The notes under the pieces are model-generated. The model was not told the DNA's origin and did not search any database. It saw only the letters and a list, made by a program, of their open reading frames with translations. The translations under genes and the position numbers were made by a program. Shown here piece after piece: positions 32,974-43,222 of a DNA stretch of 64,000 nt. The first letter of the stretch is position 1. The number at the start of each line of letters is the position of its first letter. This DNA is from Meiothermus cerbereus_A (GTDB taxonomy: Bacteria > Deinococcota > Deinococci > Deinococcales > Thermaceae): contig NZ_JBEVAL010000009.1 in the NCBI RefSeq assembly GCF_051297115.1, forward strand, positions 1-64,000, in the 5' to 3' direction.

Positions 32974-35013
32974 CTACCGAAGCGGAATCCGTATGGCCCC
33001 CTCTAAATCGGTGCGCCGAATTTGCAGTCCATACTGGCTCAACCGCTGCAAAACCACACCCGAGGGGTGGCCGTAGGGGTTGTTGCCCACCCCGATCAGG
33101 GCGACCTGGGGTTGAAAGCTCTGCAACAGATGCACGCTGGTACTGGTTTCGGAGCCGTGGTGCCCTACCTTCAAAACATCCACCGCCTCTGGCCGCCAGC
33201 GCGCCTCCGCCGAGGCCGGGGCATCGCCGGTAAACAGTACTTTGCGCCCCTTGAATTCCAGCACAAACACCAGACTGCGCTCGTTGTCCTCGGTTTCATG
33301 CCCTTGTGGTCCCAGGAATCGCAAACTGGCTCCGGCCAGGGCCAACTGTGTCCCGCTGCGAGCAAATAAAACCCGAACCCCATGTGAGCGCGCAGCCCGG
33401 TGCAGGGCATCGTCCAGCGGGTTTCCCCGTACCCTTGGTCCGCTCACCAGGGTGCCCACTGGAAAATTCTCTATGAGCTGCGGCAGAGCCCCCACATGAT
33501 CCCCGTCGGGGTGGGTGGCGATGAGCAGATCCAGGTCATCTACGCCCAGTGCGCGCAGGGCTCGTTCTAGCCGGGGGTAGGCCCAGTCGCGGCCTCCATC
33601 CACCAGAATTTCTACCCTTCCGGGAAGGCGCACCAGAATAGCGTCGCCCTGGCCCACGTCGAGTTGCCAGAGCTCCGCACGGGGTGGGTACTGCGACAGT
33701 ATGGAAGCCAGCATCGCTGTGGCAGCCAGTCCGGCTGCGCGCGGCCAGCGAAGGTACCCATAAAGGCCGAGCAGTAAAGGAAAAATACCAAGGTAATACA
33801 AAGTGAACCCCAGGGGGGTTATCTCGCCCCAGCGCAGCATGGGGCCATGGGACAACCACCCTGCCAGCCACAAGACCAGCAATCCTAAAACTTCTGTTGG
33901 CCCGGCCAGCAAGCCTCCCAGCAATAGCTTAAGAAAGCCCAGGGGGACCAGCAGGCTAAGCAGGGGCAGCACCAACAGGTTTGCAAGAGGGGAGAGCAGC
34001 GGCAGCAGGTGGAAGTGGTGAAGCAAGAGCGGAAGAATCAGAATCTGGGCAGCCAGGGTAACGCCAACCGAAGCCCACACCCATTGCTTCCAGCCCGCAA
34101 GCCTGGGCAAGCGGGGGAGCACCAGGGCCATACCCAGCACGGCCAAATAGGAAAGCTGGGCCGATCGGCTGAAGATGGTGCGCGGCTCGAGCAGAAGCTG
34201 AATAAACAAAGCCAGAGCTAAAGCGGGCAAGACTGCCACCCGGCCCCGTCCCATAAAAAGCCCCAACAGCACCATAGCCGCCATGATTACAGCCCGCACC
34301 AGCGAGGGCTGTGGCCCCACCAGCCACAAGTACAGCAGAAGCAAAACAATGGTGATCAAATAGCGCCATGCGCCAAAGCGGTACAGCAGCAGCACAAAAA
34401 AGCCGGTCAAAATCCCCACGTGCAGGCCCGACAGGGCCAGGGCATGGGCCAGGCCAGCCCGCTGGAACTCCCCGTAGGTCTCGCCTAAATCACGCCGTTC
34501 CCCCAGGGTCAAAGCAGCAACCAGGGCGGCTACGGGTGGGGAAAGCCCAGCCTCGAGCCGACCCTTCAAGCTTTGGCGGGGATTGTGCGGCAGAGGCTCG
34601 AAGTGCACCACCTCTCGAGCCTGCAATACCGCCGTTACCCCGAGTCCGCGCAGCCAGGTCTGCTGGTCGAAACCCCCAGGGTTGCGCTTGCCAGCAGGGC
34701 GCAGCAGGTGGCCCTCCAACACATATATCCCATCTTGCAGCCTGGGAAAGTACCGCACGTACACACGCCCTTGCGGGGTGTACAGAAACCCCCCTCGCAA
34801 GGTGCCTTCCAGCCTTACCCACTGCCCTATAAGCGATGCCCAGGGATCTTTGGCCAGACCCAGGTGCAGCACCACCAGAAGATAGGCCAGCAGGCCCAGC
34901 CAGCGGGCTGCCTGAGGGATCCAGAGCCCCCCTAGCAGGCCCAGAAAGGCCAGGGGGGTGAGCTGGCTAAGGGCCCCCAGCAGGGCACCTGAGCCCAAGG
35001 CCAGGGGGATCAT
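32974..35013 (-). CDS. comEC: ComEC/Rec2 DNA-uptake channel
   Basis: This membrane protein of 679 residues moves single-stranded DNA through the inner membrane in natural transformation. An N-terminal hydrophobic segment and soluble OB-like part (QGRVYVRYFPRL) are followed by the competence domain with the family motif HALALSGLHVGILTGFFVLLL and about eight more helices. The C-terminal metallo-beta-lactamase domain carries ATHPDGDHVGAL and KVGHHGSETSTS, which may give the nuclease function. It overlaps comEA by 4 bp. Transformation is strong in Thermaceae. Confidence 0.93.
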   Translation of the reverse strand: MIPLALGSGALLGALSQLTPLAFLGLLGGLWIPQAARWLGLLAYLLVVLHLGLAKDPWASLIGQWVRLEGTLRGGFLYTPQGRVYVRYFPRLQDGIYVLEGHLLRPAGKRNPGGFDQQTWLRGLGVTAVLQAREVVHFEPLPHNPRQSLKGRLEAGLSPPVAALVAALTLGERRDLGETYGEFQRAGLAHALALSGLHVGILTGFFVLLLYRFGAWRYLITIVLLLLYLWLVGPQPSLVRAVIMAAMVLLGLFMGRGRVAVLPALALALFIQLLLEPRTIFSRSAQLSYLAVLGMALVLPRLPRLAGWKQWVWASVGVTLAAQILILPLLLHHFHLLPLLSPLANLLVLPLLSLLVPLGFLKLLLGGLLAGPTEVLGLLVLWLAGWLSHGPMLRWGEITPLGFTLYYLGIFPLLLGLYGYLRWPRAAGLAATAMLASILSQYPPRAELWQLDVGQGDAILVRLPGRVEILVDGGRDWAYPRLERALRALGVDDLDLLIATHPDGDHVGALPQLIENFPVGTLVSGPRVRGNPLDDALHRAARSHGVRVLFARSGTQLALAGASLRFLGPQGHETEDNERSLVFVLEFKGRKVLFTGDAPASAEARWRPEAVDVLKVGHHGSETSTSVHLLQSFQPQVALIGVGNNPYGHPSGVVLQRLSQYGLQIRRTDLEGAIRIPLR

Positions 35014-35363
35014 AGGGTGACCAGCGGGCGCAGCCGCTCGATCAGCTTGGGTCCAATGCCTTTTATCCGATCCAGCTCTTCTAGCGAACGGTAGGGACGG
35101 CCCTCGATGATGCGTTGAGCTAGCGCAGGGCCAATTCCAGGCAGGCTCTCGATTTCGGCCTGGCTGGCGGTGTTGAGATTAACCTTCCCCACCTCCGGTG
35201 TAATCGGGCCGGGCTTCAGGGCAGGCGAAGCCGCCAGCGGGGCTGAATGGGGGGGTGCTTTGAGTTCGGTCGGGAAAAATCGAACCGTCAGATTGGGCCA
35301 GATGCTCGCCAATCCGATCCCAATAACCACGGCAATATATGCTGCGTTTAGCCAGCGCCCCAT
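35010..35363 (-). CDS. comEA: ComEA DNA receptor
   Basis: This protein of about 117 residues has one N-terminal membrane helix (IAVVIGIGLASIWPNL), a Pro-rich linker and a helix-hairpin-helix domain VNLNTASQAEIESLPGIGPALAQRIIEGRPYRSLEELDRIKGIGPKLIERLRPLV that grips double-stranded DNA in the periplasm. It is translated with comEC through an ATGA overlap. The start is uncertain: the ATG at 35363 puts the membrane helix near the N-terminus, while an ATG at 35420 would add 19 residues. Confidence 0.88.
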   Translation of the reverse strand: MGRWLNAAYIAVVIGIGLASIWPNLTVRFFPTELKAPPHSAPLAASPALKPGPITPEVGKVNLNTASQAEIESLPGIGPALAQRIIEGRPYRSLEELDRIKGIGPKLIERLRPLVTL

Positions 35364-35488
35364 CAGGCCCCAATTTAGCTGCCACTGTGGTCTAAAGAGG
35401 GTTATTTGACGGCAAGCCACAAAGCCTTATGCCTTGCAACCGGGGGTTTCCGCTCCCCAGTTTGGGTCAGCCGTGGTCAAATTTGGCG

Positions 35489-36340
35489 TCAGTAAGGCTC
35501 GGACAAGCGCCACTGAATCAGGGCCAGGGCAAGGCCAACCGCAACCACCCCCAGCGGAACCCAGATATCGCTGGTGGTGCCCATATTCACGACCAGATAC
35601 CCGATCGTAACCGCCGCAGTAATGAGCGCGGATACTTTTAGCAAGACCGAGATGATGCGCTGGGTCGAGCTAAGGCTTCTGGTGGAAGCAGGGGCCAGGG
35701 GAGGCATGGTGGCCGTGCTGTGTGTTGCTTGGGCCTGGGTTATGGGCGTAGCTTTGGGCTCGGTTACACCGGAGGCCGTGCTGGGTTTGGGTGAGCCGTC
35801 GTAGGCCCAGATGGAGTCGCTGGGTTCATCGGGCAAGGTTTTAGCTGGCTCGGCGATGCTGATCTGGGCCGAAGAGGGGGGTGGGGCAGCATCGGTAACG
35901 GGCGGCACTTTCTGCATGGGGGCTTGAGGTGGTAAGGTGCTGGAAAGCGCAGGCCAACCCTGGTTGTCAACTTCCGCTGGAGGCGGGGGTGTTTCTGCCG
36001 ACTCGAGGGTCTTGGGCGGTTCGTTTACCTGAGCGGCTTCGGATTTGGCCCTGAGAACGTGCCCCTTAAGCGACTCCAGGAAGAGCTTCAGCTCGTCTTT
36101 TTGGAAGGCAGCCGGGGCAATCGCCATAAGGGTGCCCTGCTCGCTCATGACATCCACGGTGCCGGTTTGCTTGTTTACGCTGATGCGCTTGATAAGGGAA
36201 AGAGGCGCACTTTGATGGGTGTTGCTATCCAGATAAAACAACTCTCGGCTGCTTATGGCCAGAAGGCCACCTGGGCCCTCGAGCCGAGCAATAATGTCGG
36301 ACTGGGTCAATTGCGAAAGGCGCTCGTCGTATTTGCCCAT
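35489..36340 (-). CDS. Unknown membrane protein with N-terminal PH-like domain
   Basis: I do not recognise this 283-residue protein. The first 95 residues look like a small beta-rich PH-type domain (ARLEGPGGLLAISSRELFYLD...VDVMSEQGTLMAIAP), as in bacterial PH proteins. About 130 residues of Pro/Ala/Ser-rich linker follow, and two membrane helices close the chain (LKVSALITAAVTIGYLVV and WVPLGVVAVGLALALIQW). It may be a membrane-tethered sensor or scaffold. It stands alone upstream of comEA on the same strand, 69 bp away. Confidence 0.55.
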   Translation of the reverse strand: MGKYDERLSQLTQSDIIARLEGPGGLLAISSRELFYLDSNTHQSAPLSLIKRISVNKQTGTVDVMSEQGTLMAIAPAAFQKDELKLFLESLKGHVLRAKSEAAQVNEPPKTLESAETPPPPAEVDNQGWPALSSTLPPQAPMQKVPPVTDAAPPPSSAQISIAEPAKTLPDEPSDSIWAYDGSPKPSTASGVTEPKATPITQAQATHSTATMPPLAPASTRSLSSTQRIISVLLKVSALITAAVTIGYLVVNMGTTSDIWVPLGVVAVGLALALIQWRLSEPY

Positions 36341-36476
36341 GATGAGCAGTCTACAACATGCCAGCGCCGATCTGCTTTCATTTATCGTGCAAAATCTGGC
36401 GGGAAGGCGCTACAAACGGGAGCTTTCAGACTAAAAATGCCTTGCAATTGGGGTAATCTGGGAGCGAGGAGCTTAG

Positions 36477-37157
36477 ATGCAATTCACCAAACCCTTGCTG
36501 CTCGGACACCGGGGCTCGCCTCGTCAAGCCAGAGAAAACACTTTGGAGTCCTTCCGACGAGCCCTCGAGGCGGGTCTGGACGGCCTCGAGCTCGACCTGC
36601 ACCGTACCCGCGATGGGGTACTGGCCGTCTACCACGACTTTGAGCTCGAGGGGCATCCGATTGCCAGCCTGGACTGGCCGACCTTGCAGCAGCGTGCACC
36701 CTGGATGCCAAGGCTCGAGCAGGTCTTCGAGCTGGCCGAGGAGTTTCCCCGGGCCTGGCTCAACCTCGAGCTCAAGAGCAAACCAGGAGCTTCGGACGGG
36801 CGTGAAACCCTGCTGGCGCAGGCCCTACAGGCCTGGCCGGGCCGGGCGCGGGCCTGGATCAGCAGCTTCGATCCACTGGCCCTGATCCGACTGCACCGAC
36901 TGAAGGTGGGGGTGCCGCTGGCCCTGCTGTATAGCGAGCCCGAGATGGAAGAGCTGCTGCCCTGCCTGCCGCTGCAGGGCGCTCATCCAGAGTTTGTTCT
37001 CCTGAACCCGGCCAGGGTAGCCCTGCTCAAGGCAAAGGGGCTCTTTGTGGCGACCTGGACGGTTAATCAAGCCTCAATCGCACGGGAGCTGCTGGATTGG
37101 GGCGTGGATGGCATTATTGGTGACCTGCCCCAAGAGCTTCTGGCGGCCCGTCGCTAG
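36477..37157 (+). CDS. Glycerophosphodiester phosphodiesterase
   Basis: This cytosolic enzyme of 226 residues splits glycerophosphodiesters to glycerol-3-phosphate and an alcohol. The GDPD active site is clear: LLLGHRGSPRQARENTLESF and GLDGLELDLHRTRDGVLAVYHDF give the two His and the metal-binding Glu/Asp, and LNLELKSK gives the later Glu. It lacks a signal peptide. GAGGAG precedes the ATG. The closest named relatives are UgpQ-like. Flanking genes are unrelated. Confidence 0.9.
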   Translation: MQFTKPLLLGHRGSPRQARENTLESFRRALEAGLDGLELDLHRTRDGVLAVYHDFELEGHPIASLDWPTLQQRAPWMPRLEQVFELAEEFPRAWLNLELKSKPGASDGRETLLAQALQAWPGRARAWISSFDPLALIRLHRLKVGVPLALLYSEPEMEELLPCLPLQGAHPEFVLLNPARVALLKAKGLFVATWTVNQASIARELLDWGVDGIIGDLPQELLAARR

Positions 37158-37234
37158 GCTCTGCCGCAGCCAGGCAAAGCCCTGAGCGGACAAATTTCAC
37201 AACCCCAGCAGGCCTTCTGCGTTAGGCTTTAGCT

Positions 37235-37429
37235 ATGCAAGGGATGCAGCTCAAATTGATTGCCGCAGCCGACCCGGACGTGTTTCAAGACCGACTCAAC
37301 CGCTTTATTGAGAGCCTGCCGGAAGAGACCATAATTGTGGACATCAAGTTCTCAACCTCCACTACCGCCTCGCAAACCCTGTATGCAGCGCTGGTGCAGT
37401 ACAAACAGGTAGAAGCCTGGGCCGAGTGA
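37235..37429 (+). CDS. Small Cse60-like protein
   Basis: A 64-residue protein with the layout of the Cse60/DUF2758 small proteins: a beta strand start (MQLKLIAAAD), an amphipathic helix (DRLNRFIESLPE), then TIIVDIKFSTSTTASQTLYAALVQYK. Cse60 was named from Bacillus sporulation, but homologues occur in non-spore formers with no known role. A TAGGCT box ends 6 bp before the ATG, hinting at a leaderless transcript. An ATG three codons later is possible. Confidence 0.6.
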   Translation: MQGMQLKLIAAADPDVFQDRLNRFIESLPEETIIVDIKFSTSTTASQTLYAALVQYKQVEAWAE

Positions 37430-37438
37430 GCCAGGGGG

Positions 37439-38458
<1,020 letters not shown>

Positions 38459-38477
38459 AAGCCTTATGCTACTCCCG

Positions 38478-39041
38478 ATGCCCCGGATTCCCTACCTCCC
38501 AGAAGAGCTGTCCGAGCCAGCCGAGGTGGTCTCGGCCATTCGTCGGCGTCGGGGTGGAGCCCTGAGCCATCTCGACCGGATGCTGCTCTATAGCCCACCC
38601 TATGCCCTGGGCTGGAACCATTTTTTGGGCGCGGTGCGGGGCGGCCTCAGCCTGCCAGCCCGGTTGCGTGAGCTGGCGATTTGCGGGGTGGCGGTGTTGA
38701 ACCAGGCCGAATACGAGTTTGACCAGCACGCCCCCTTGTTTTTGCAGGCTGGTGGCAGCCAGGCCCAGCTCGAGGCCCTGCACGACCTCGAGCAAGCCGC
38801 ACAGAATGCCCGGCTGTTTGATGCCCAGGAGCGGGCCACGCTCCGACTCACCTTTGAAATGACCCGTGCGGTGCGGGTGGGCGACGAGACCTTTAGAGCG
38901 GTGCAATCGGTGCTGCCCGATGCCACCCAGGTGGTCGAGCTGGTGGGCGTAATCGCGGCCTACAACATGGTCTCGAGGTTTTTGGTGGCCCTGGAAATAA
39001 ATCCAGAGCAGACGTCTTTTGCCGGACTCGAGCTACCCTAA
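38478..39041 (+). CDS. Carboxymuconolactone decarboxylase/AhpD-like family protein
   Basis: This all-helical protein of 187 residues is in the CMD superfamily: LYSPPYALGWNHFLGAVRGGLSLPARLRELAICGVAVLNQAEYEFDQHAPLFLQAG is the core. The usual Cys-x-x-Cys of peroxidase members is absent. Here the active-site loop has NQAEYEFDQH (a Glu and a His), as in many uncharacterised members, so an AhpD-type peroxidase is unlikely. It is followed 16 bp later by an acyl-CoA dehydrogenase and probably shares its transcript. Starts at 38466 or 38478 are possible and I prefer the latter. Confidence 0.75.
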   Translation: MPRIPYLPEELSEPAEVVSAIRRRRGGALSHLDRMLLYSPPYALGWNHFLGAVRGGLSLPARLRELAICGVAVLNQAEYEFDQHAPLFLQAGGSQAQLEALHDLEQAAQNARLFDAQERATLRLTFEMTRAVRVGDETFRAVQSVLPDATQVVELVGVIAAYNMVSRFLVALEINPEQTSFAGLELP

Positions 39042-39057
39042 AGCAAAAGGAGCCCTT

Positions 39058-40662
39058 ATGGAACACCAGTCCTATGCCTATGACAAGAACCACTGGGCTT
39101 TGGAGCCCGACCTGCCCAGCATCCTGAGCCGCTACTGGAAGGGTTGGGCAGCCCACCAGAGCGAACTGGACGCATTTGGTGTGGTAGCCGGGGGCGAAGC
39201 CTACCGTCTGGCCGACCATGTGGACAAGGAGGCCCGCCCGGTGCTGGTGATGCACAACCTGGAAGGCCAGCGCATAGACCGGGTGCGGCTCTCGCCGGCA
39301 CAGGAAACCCTCAACCGCCAACTAGCCGCCATCAACCGCGCTCCCTACCAGGGAGGGAGCTGGCACCACCACTTTGCCCTGGGCTACCTGCTGGCCGACC
39401 CTGGTTTGTACTGCATCCAGACCATCACCAACGCCACCGTGTACGCCATCCACAAGTACGCCCCCCAGTTTGCCGGCTGGAAGGAAGAGCTCCTCGCAGG
39501 CCGGGCCTTCGGCGCCACCTGGATGACCGAGGTGCAGGGTGGCTCCGACCTGGGGGCCAACAGGGTGCGGGCTGTTCCAGACGGGGCGGCCTGGCGGCTT
39601 TTTGGCGACAAATACTTCTCCAGTGGCGCAGGCCTGACCGATTACGCCATTGTTTCAGCCCGGCCCGAGGGGGCGCCTGCCGGCCCCAAAGGCATCGCGC
39701 TGTTTCTGGTGCCCCGGCTGGACAGCAGGGGAGCGCTCAACTACCGCGTGCGGCGGCTGAAGGACAAGCTCGCCACCCGCGCGGTGCCCTCGGGCGAGGT
39801 GGACTTCGATCACACCGAGGCCTATCTGATAGGTCGCGCCGAGGAGGGCATCTACTACATCCTGGAAACCCTCACCCTTTCGCGCCTGGCCAACGCGGTG
39901 GGGGCTTTGGGTCTGGCCAGAAAAGCCCAGCTCGAGGCCCTCTTCCGTGTTCAGTCGCGCGTGGCTTTTGGTAAAAAGCTCGAGGAACACCCCCTGATCC
40001 GGCGCGACCTGACCGACCTGGCGGTGCGCATCGCGGGCGGCCTGGCCCTGACCTTCCGGGCGGTGGCCGCCTGGGACGAAGCCTGGCAGGAGACCCCGCC
40101 CTACTCCCTCCGCTACCACTACGCCCGGCTGCTGGCCCACCTGGCCAAGGCCCGCACCGCCGAGCACGGCACCTACTGTACCCAGCTTGGCATGGAGCTT
40201 TTTGGGGGGGTGGGCTTCGTGGAGGACTTCGCCATCGCCCGGCTGGCCCGTGAGGCTTTGATTACCCCCATCTGGGAAGGCCCGGCCAACGTGCAGGCCT
40301 TGGATACCCTCGAGGTCCTGTTTCGCAAAGGGGCTGCCGAGCCTTTCCTGCTCGAGTTTAGCGCCATGCTAAAGAACGTGGGCAGCGAGGAAGCCCGGCT
40401 GGCCGAAGCCGCTTTAGAGCAGACCCTCAAGCAGCTGCAAGCTCTCCCACCGGAAGAGGCCCAATGGCAGGCCAAAAAAGCCCTGCGCACCCTGGCCGAT
40501 GCCGCCATTGTGGCCCTGCTCTACGACCTCGGCAGCGAGCGCCACGCCCGGCTGGCGGCCTTGTATGCGCGGCATTTTTTACAGGGCGAGGAGTATCCGG
40601 CCTGGGCCATGCAGGACGAAGCCTTGTGGCGCAGCGGTTTGGAGCACGCCCCAAGCGTTTGA
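39058..40662 (+). CDS. Acyl-CoA dehydrogenase (AidB-like)
   Basis: This FAD enzyme of 534 residues is longer than ordinary acyl-CoA dehydrogenases and resembles the AidB/ACAD11-type group. The middle domain shows AGRAFGATWMTEVQGGSDLGANRVRA and LFGDKYFSSGAGLTDYAIVSARPEG, and the C-terminal domain has HGTYCTQLGMELFGGVGFVEDFAIARLAREALITPIWEGPANVQAL, including the Arg-rich region. An AAGGAG site precedes the ATG at 39058. The group includes enzymes of lipid oxidation and DNA-alkylation response, so the role is open. Confidence 0.88.
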   Translation: MEHQSYAYDKNHWALEPDLPSILSRYWKGWAAHQSELDAFGVVAGGEAYRLADHVDKEARPVLVMHNLEGQRIDRVRLSPAQETLNRQLAAINRAPYQGGSWHHHFALGYLLADPGLYCIQTITNATVYAIHKYAPQFAGWKEELLAGRAFGATWMTEVQGGSDLGANRVRAVPDGAAWRLFGDKYFSSGAGLTDYAIVSARPEGAPAGPKGIALFLVPRLDSRGALNYRVRRLKDKLATRAVPSGEVDFDHTEAYLIGRAEEGIYYILETLTLSRLANAVGALGLARKAQLEALFRVQSRVAFGKKLEEHPLIRRDLTDLAVRIAGGLALTFRAVAAWDEAWQETPPYSLRYHYARLLAHLAKARTAEHGTYCTQLGMELFGGVGFVEDFAIARLAREALITPIWEGPANVQALDTLEVLFRKGAAEPFLLEFSAMLKNVGSEEARLAEAALEQTLKQLQALPPEEAQWQAKKALRTLADAAIVALLYDLGSERHARLAALYARHFLQGEEYPAWAMQDEALWRSGLEHAPSV

Positions 40663-40668
40663 TATGAA

Positions 40669-40748
40669 CCCCACCTGAAGCTTTCTGTTTAGGGCAGGTC
40701 AAAACCGACCGGATGCAAGGGCAGCTCCTGGCGCAGCTTCAGGTGGGG
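40669..40748. repeat. 80-bp element with 14-bp perfect terminal inverted repeats
   Basis: CCCCACCTGAAGCT (40669-40682) is the exact reverse complement of AGCTTCAGGTGGGG (40735-40748). The 52-bp inside can form small stems, for example GGTC with GACC at 40697-40710. It lies between two convergent genes with no T-run on either side, so it is not a standard terminator. It could be a MITE-like remnant or a structured RNA. Confidence 0.5.
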
Positions 40749-40791
40749 GCCCCAGCAAAAAGAACAAATCAAAGACATTTATTATGAGTAG

Positions 40792-42807
40792 CTACTCCAG
40801 CGCCTCGAGCCGCACCGGGTTGCTGTGGAAGGTGGAACCCTCGCCCATGTCGGTGAGGTGTTCGCCGGTGAGCCAGTTGATGCCCTTGCCGTCGGGGGCG
40901 GGGGCCTCCCACCAGGTGCCCTCCAGCACCACCGTGCCCCGGATGGGGGCTTCGCTCACCCGTACCCGCCGCACCACCGCGCCGTGCCGGGAGCGTATCC
41001 GCACCAGCGCACCGTCGGAGGCCCCGTAGGTCTGGGCGTCCTCGGGGTGTACCAGCAGCACCGGCTCGCCGCCTTCGCCCTGCACCAGGCGCTCGATATG
41101 CCCGTAGGTGCTGTTCAGGAAGTGCTTGGCGGGGGGGGTCATCAGGATCAGGGGGAAGTCCGGGGTGGGCTCGGTCAGGATGACCTGGGGCGGAGGGTCG
41201 AACTGCACCTTGCCCGAAGGGGTACTTGCCGCCTGGGTGAAGGGACGGTGGTCGGGGGGGATGTGGAGCCGCACGAAGCCCTCGGCCTGGAGGCGCCCCA
41301 AGGTGATGCCCCGAAGCCAGGGGTGGTCGGACTCGAGCAGCGAGCGGGCCAGGGTCTCGGCCTCCCAGTAGAGGGTGGGCTCGTCGAGGCCCAGCCGCCG
41401 GCCCAGCTCGGCGAAGACCCAGGTGTTGGGCCGGGCCTCGCCCTGGGGCGGCATCACCGCCTCGTTCCAGGAGAGGTAGTAGTGCCCGTAGGCGGTGTAG
41501 AGGTCGGGGTGCTCCAGAAAGGTGGTGGCGGGCAGCACGTAGTCGGCGTAGCGGGTGGTCTCGGTGAGGGCCTGCTCGAGCACCACCGTAAAGAGGTCTT
41601 CGCGCAACAGGCCCCTCTGAACCAGGTCGGAGCGGGGGGCCACCACCGCCGGGTTCGAGTTGAAGACAAACAGGGCCCGGATGGGCGGTTCCAGGGCGGT
41701 AAGGGCGCTGCCGATCTGGGTCATGTTGATCTGCCGTGGCGGGGTGGCCCGGGCCGCCAGAAGGTGGCGGCCTCCCAGGTACTTGCGGTTGAGGGCAAAG
41801 GCTCCGCTGGTGCTCAGAAGCGCCCCCCCGCCAGGGTACTGCCAGGCCCCGATCAGCGCCGGCAACAACACCACCGCCCGCAGGGCCGAACCTCCGCCAG
41901 GGTGGCGGGTCAGGCCGTAGCTGGTGCGGATGAAACTGGCTTTGGCCTGGGCGAACTCGAAGGCCAGTCTCTCCACTGTTTCGGCAGCCACGCCGGTGAC
42001 GGCCTCCACCTTCTGCGGCGTCCATTCCTCCGCCACCTGCATAAAGGCCTCAAAGCCGGTGGTCATCCGCGCGATGTAGTCCTGGTCGTGCAGGCCAGCC
42101 TTCACGATGGCCCGGGCCATCCCGTAGGCCAGCGCGGCATCGCTGCCGGGGCGAATCCGAATGTGTTCGTCGGCAAAGCGGCTGGTCAGGTTCTGGTAGG
42201 GGTCAATATGTACGATGCGGGCCCCATTTTGCCGGGCTTTTTTCAGGAAGGGGGTGAGGTGGGTGTTGGTGTGCAGGCTGTTGATGCCCCACAGCAGAAT
42301 GAAGCGGGCCTGGGGAATAGCCTCGGGGTCGGTGCCGAAGCGGTCGCCGTAGGTGGCTACCCAGGCTTCCTGGCCTGCGGTGGCGCAGATGGTGGTCTGT
42401 AGCTCGCTGGCCCCCAGGGCGCGGAAAAAGGTCAGGGGGTGCTCGTACTGCATCAGGCCCATGGTGCCGGCGTAGTGGTAGGGCAGCACGGCCTCGGCGC
42501 CGTGGCGCTCGAGGGTATCTTTCAGCCGCTGGGCGATCTCGTCCAGCGCCACCTCCCAGCTCACCCGCTCAAACCCGCCTTGGCCCTTCTGGCCCACCCG
42601 CCGCAGCGGATGGAGCGGGCGCAGCGGGTGGTGATTGCGCTCGGGGTAGCGGTAGGTTTTCACGCAGGCAAAGCCCTGGGTGAAGGGGTGCTGGGGGTCG
42701 CCCTCGATTTTGAGCAGGGTATTGCTGGCCTCGTCAATGCTGGCAACGAGCGAGCAGGCATCGGGGCAGTCCAGCGGGCAGGTGGTGCGGGCTTTGCGCA
42801 CGGTCAT
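40792..42807 (-). CDS. Molybdopterin-dependent oxidoreductase (DMSO reductase superfamily)
   Basis: This protein of about 671 residues has the N-terminal 4Fe-4S motif CPLDCPDAC with the fourth Cys in GFACVK, then the molybdopterin domains (ILLWGINSLHTNTHLTPFLKKARQNGARIVHIDPYQN, ADEHIRIRPGSDAALAYGMARAI), and a C-terminal dinucleotide-binding domain (LNSTYGHIERL...VLVHPEDAQTYGASDGALVRI). No export signal is seen, so it is cytosolic. Without electron-transfer subunits nearby the substrate cannot be named. ATGs at 42807 and 42816 are both possible. Confidence 0.88.
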   Translation of the reverse strand: MTVRKARTTCPLDCPDACSLVASIDEASNTLLKIEGDPQHPFTQGFACVKTYRYPERNHHPLRPLHPLRRVGQKGQGGFERVSWEVALDEIAQRLKDTLERHGAEAVLPYHYAGTMGLMQYEHPLTFFRALGASELQTTICATAGQEAWVATYGDRFGTDPEAIPQARFILLWGINSLHTNTHLTPFLKKARQNGARIVHIDPYQNLTSRFADEHIRIRPGSDAALAYGMARAIVKAGLHDQDYIARMTTGFEAFMQVAEEWTPQKVEAVTGVAAETVERLAFEFAQAKASFIRTSYGLTRHPGGGSALRAVVLLPALIGAWQYPGGGALLSTSGAFALNRKYLGGRHLLAARATPPRQINMTQIGSALTALEPPIRALFVFNSNPAVVAPRSDLVQRGLLREDLFTVVLEQALTETTRYADYVLPATTFLEHPDLYTAYGHYYLSWNEAVMPPQGEARPNTWVFAELGRRLGLDEPTLYWEAETLARSLLESDHPWLRGITLGRLQAEGFVRLHIPPDHRPFTQAASTPSGKVQFDPPPQVILTEPTPDFPLILMTPPAKHFLNSTYGHIERLVQGEGGEPVLLVHPEDAQTYGASDGALVRIRSRHGAVVRRVRVSEAPIRGTVVLEGTWWEAPAPDGKGINWLTGEHLTDMGEGSTFHSNPVRLEALE

Positions 42808-42866
42808 GTAGACCATGCTAAGAACCCGGATGGGCCGGTGTCCAGGCTGCGCTTACAATGCCAGCT

Positions 42867-43181
42867 ATGAAACCGCTTCGCTGGCTGCAGCTGGCTATCG
42901 GGCTTTTGGTGCTGCCCTGGGTGCTGGCAGGAGCCATTGTTCTGGGAACCTTGGTGGGATCGGCGGGTGGTGGTCTGGTAACGCTGCTGGCGGTGGGGTT
43001 GGGCTTGTTCTTGCCGTTTGCACTGGGTCTGGGGGCTCTGCTGGGCTTGCTGGCCCTAATCTGGGCGGCTCGCAGTGGGACGCTTCCACAAATGTGGGGA
43101 TGGCTCTGGGGTTTTCTTCTGGCTTTGGGAGCCTTTGTTCTGGGTTTGGGGTGGCTTACGAAGGGGATTCGATTGCCCTGA
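42867..43181 (+). CDS. Small integral membrane protein, unknown
   Basis: This protein of 104 residues is nearly all hydrophobic: three helices (LQLAIGLLVLPWVLAGAIVLG; LVTLLAVGLGLFLPFALGLGALLGLLALIWA; GWLWGFLLALGAFVLGLGWL). I recognise no family. A TACAAT box (42854-42859) ends exactly 7 bp before this ATG, implying a leaderless message. This decides the start against the ATG at 42858, which would overlap the box. Confidence 0.6.
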   Translation: MKPLRWLQLAIGLLVLPWVLAGAIVLGTLVGSAGGGLVTLLAVGLGLFLPFALGLGALLGLLALIWAARSGTLPQMWGWLWGFLLALGAFVLGLGWLTKGIRLP

Positions 43182-43222
43182 GAGCCGATGAAAACAGGCT
43201 CTTTTGGGTAGAATGCTCTGCG

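Noticed and set aside
40765..40790. Standard terminator at the convergent junction
   Set aside because: The long inverted repeat has no U-run on either strand.
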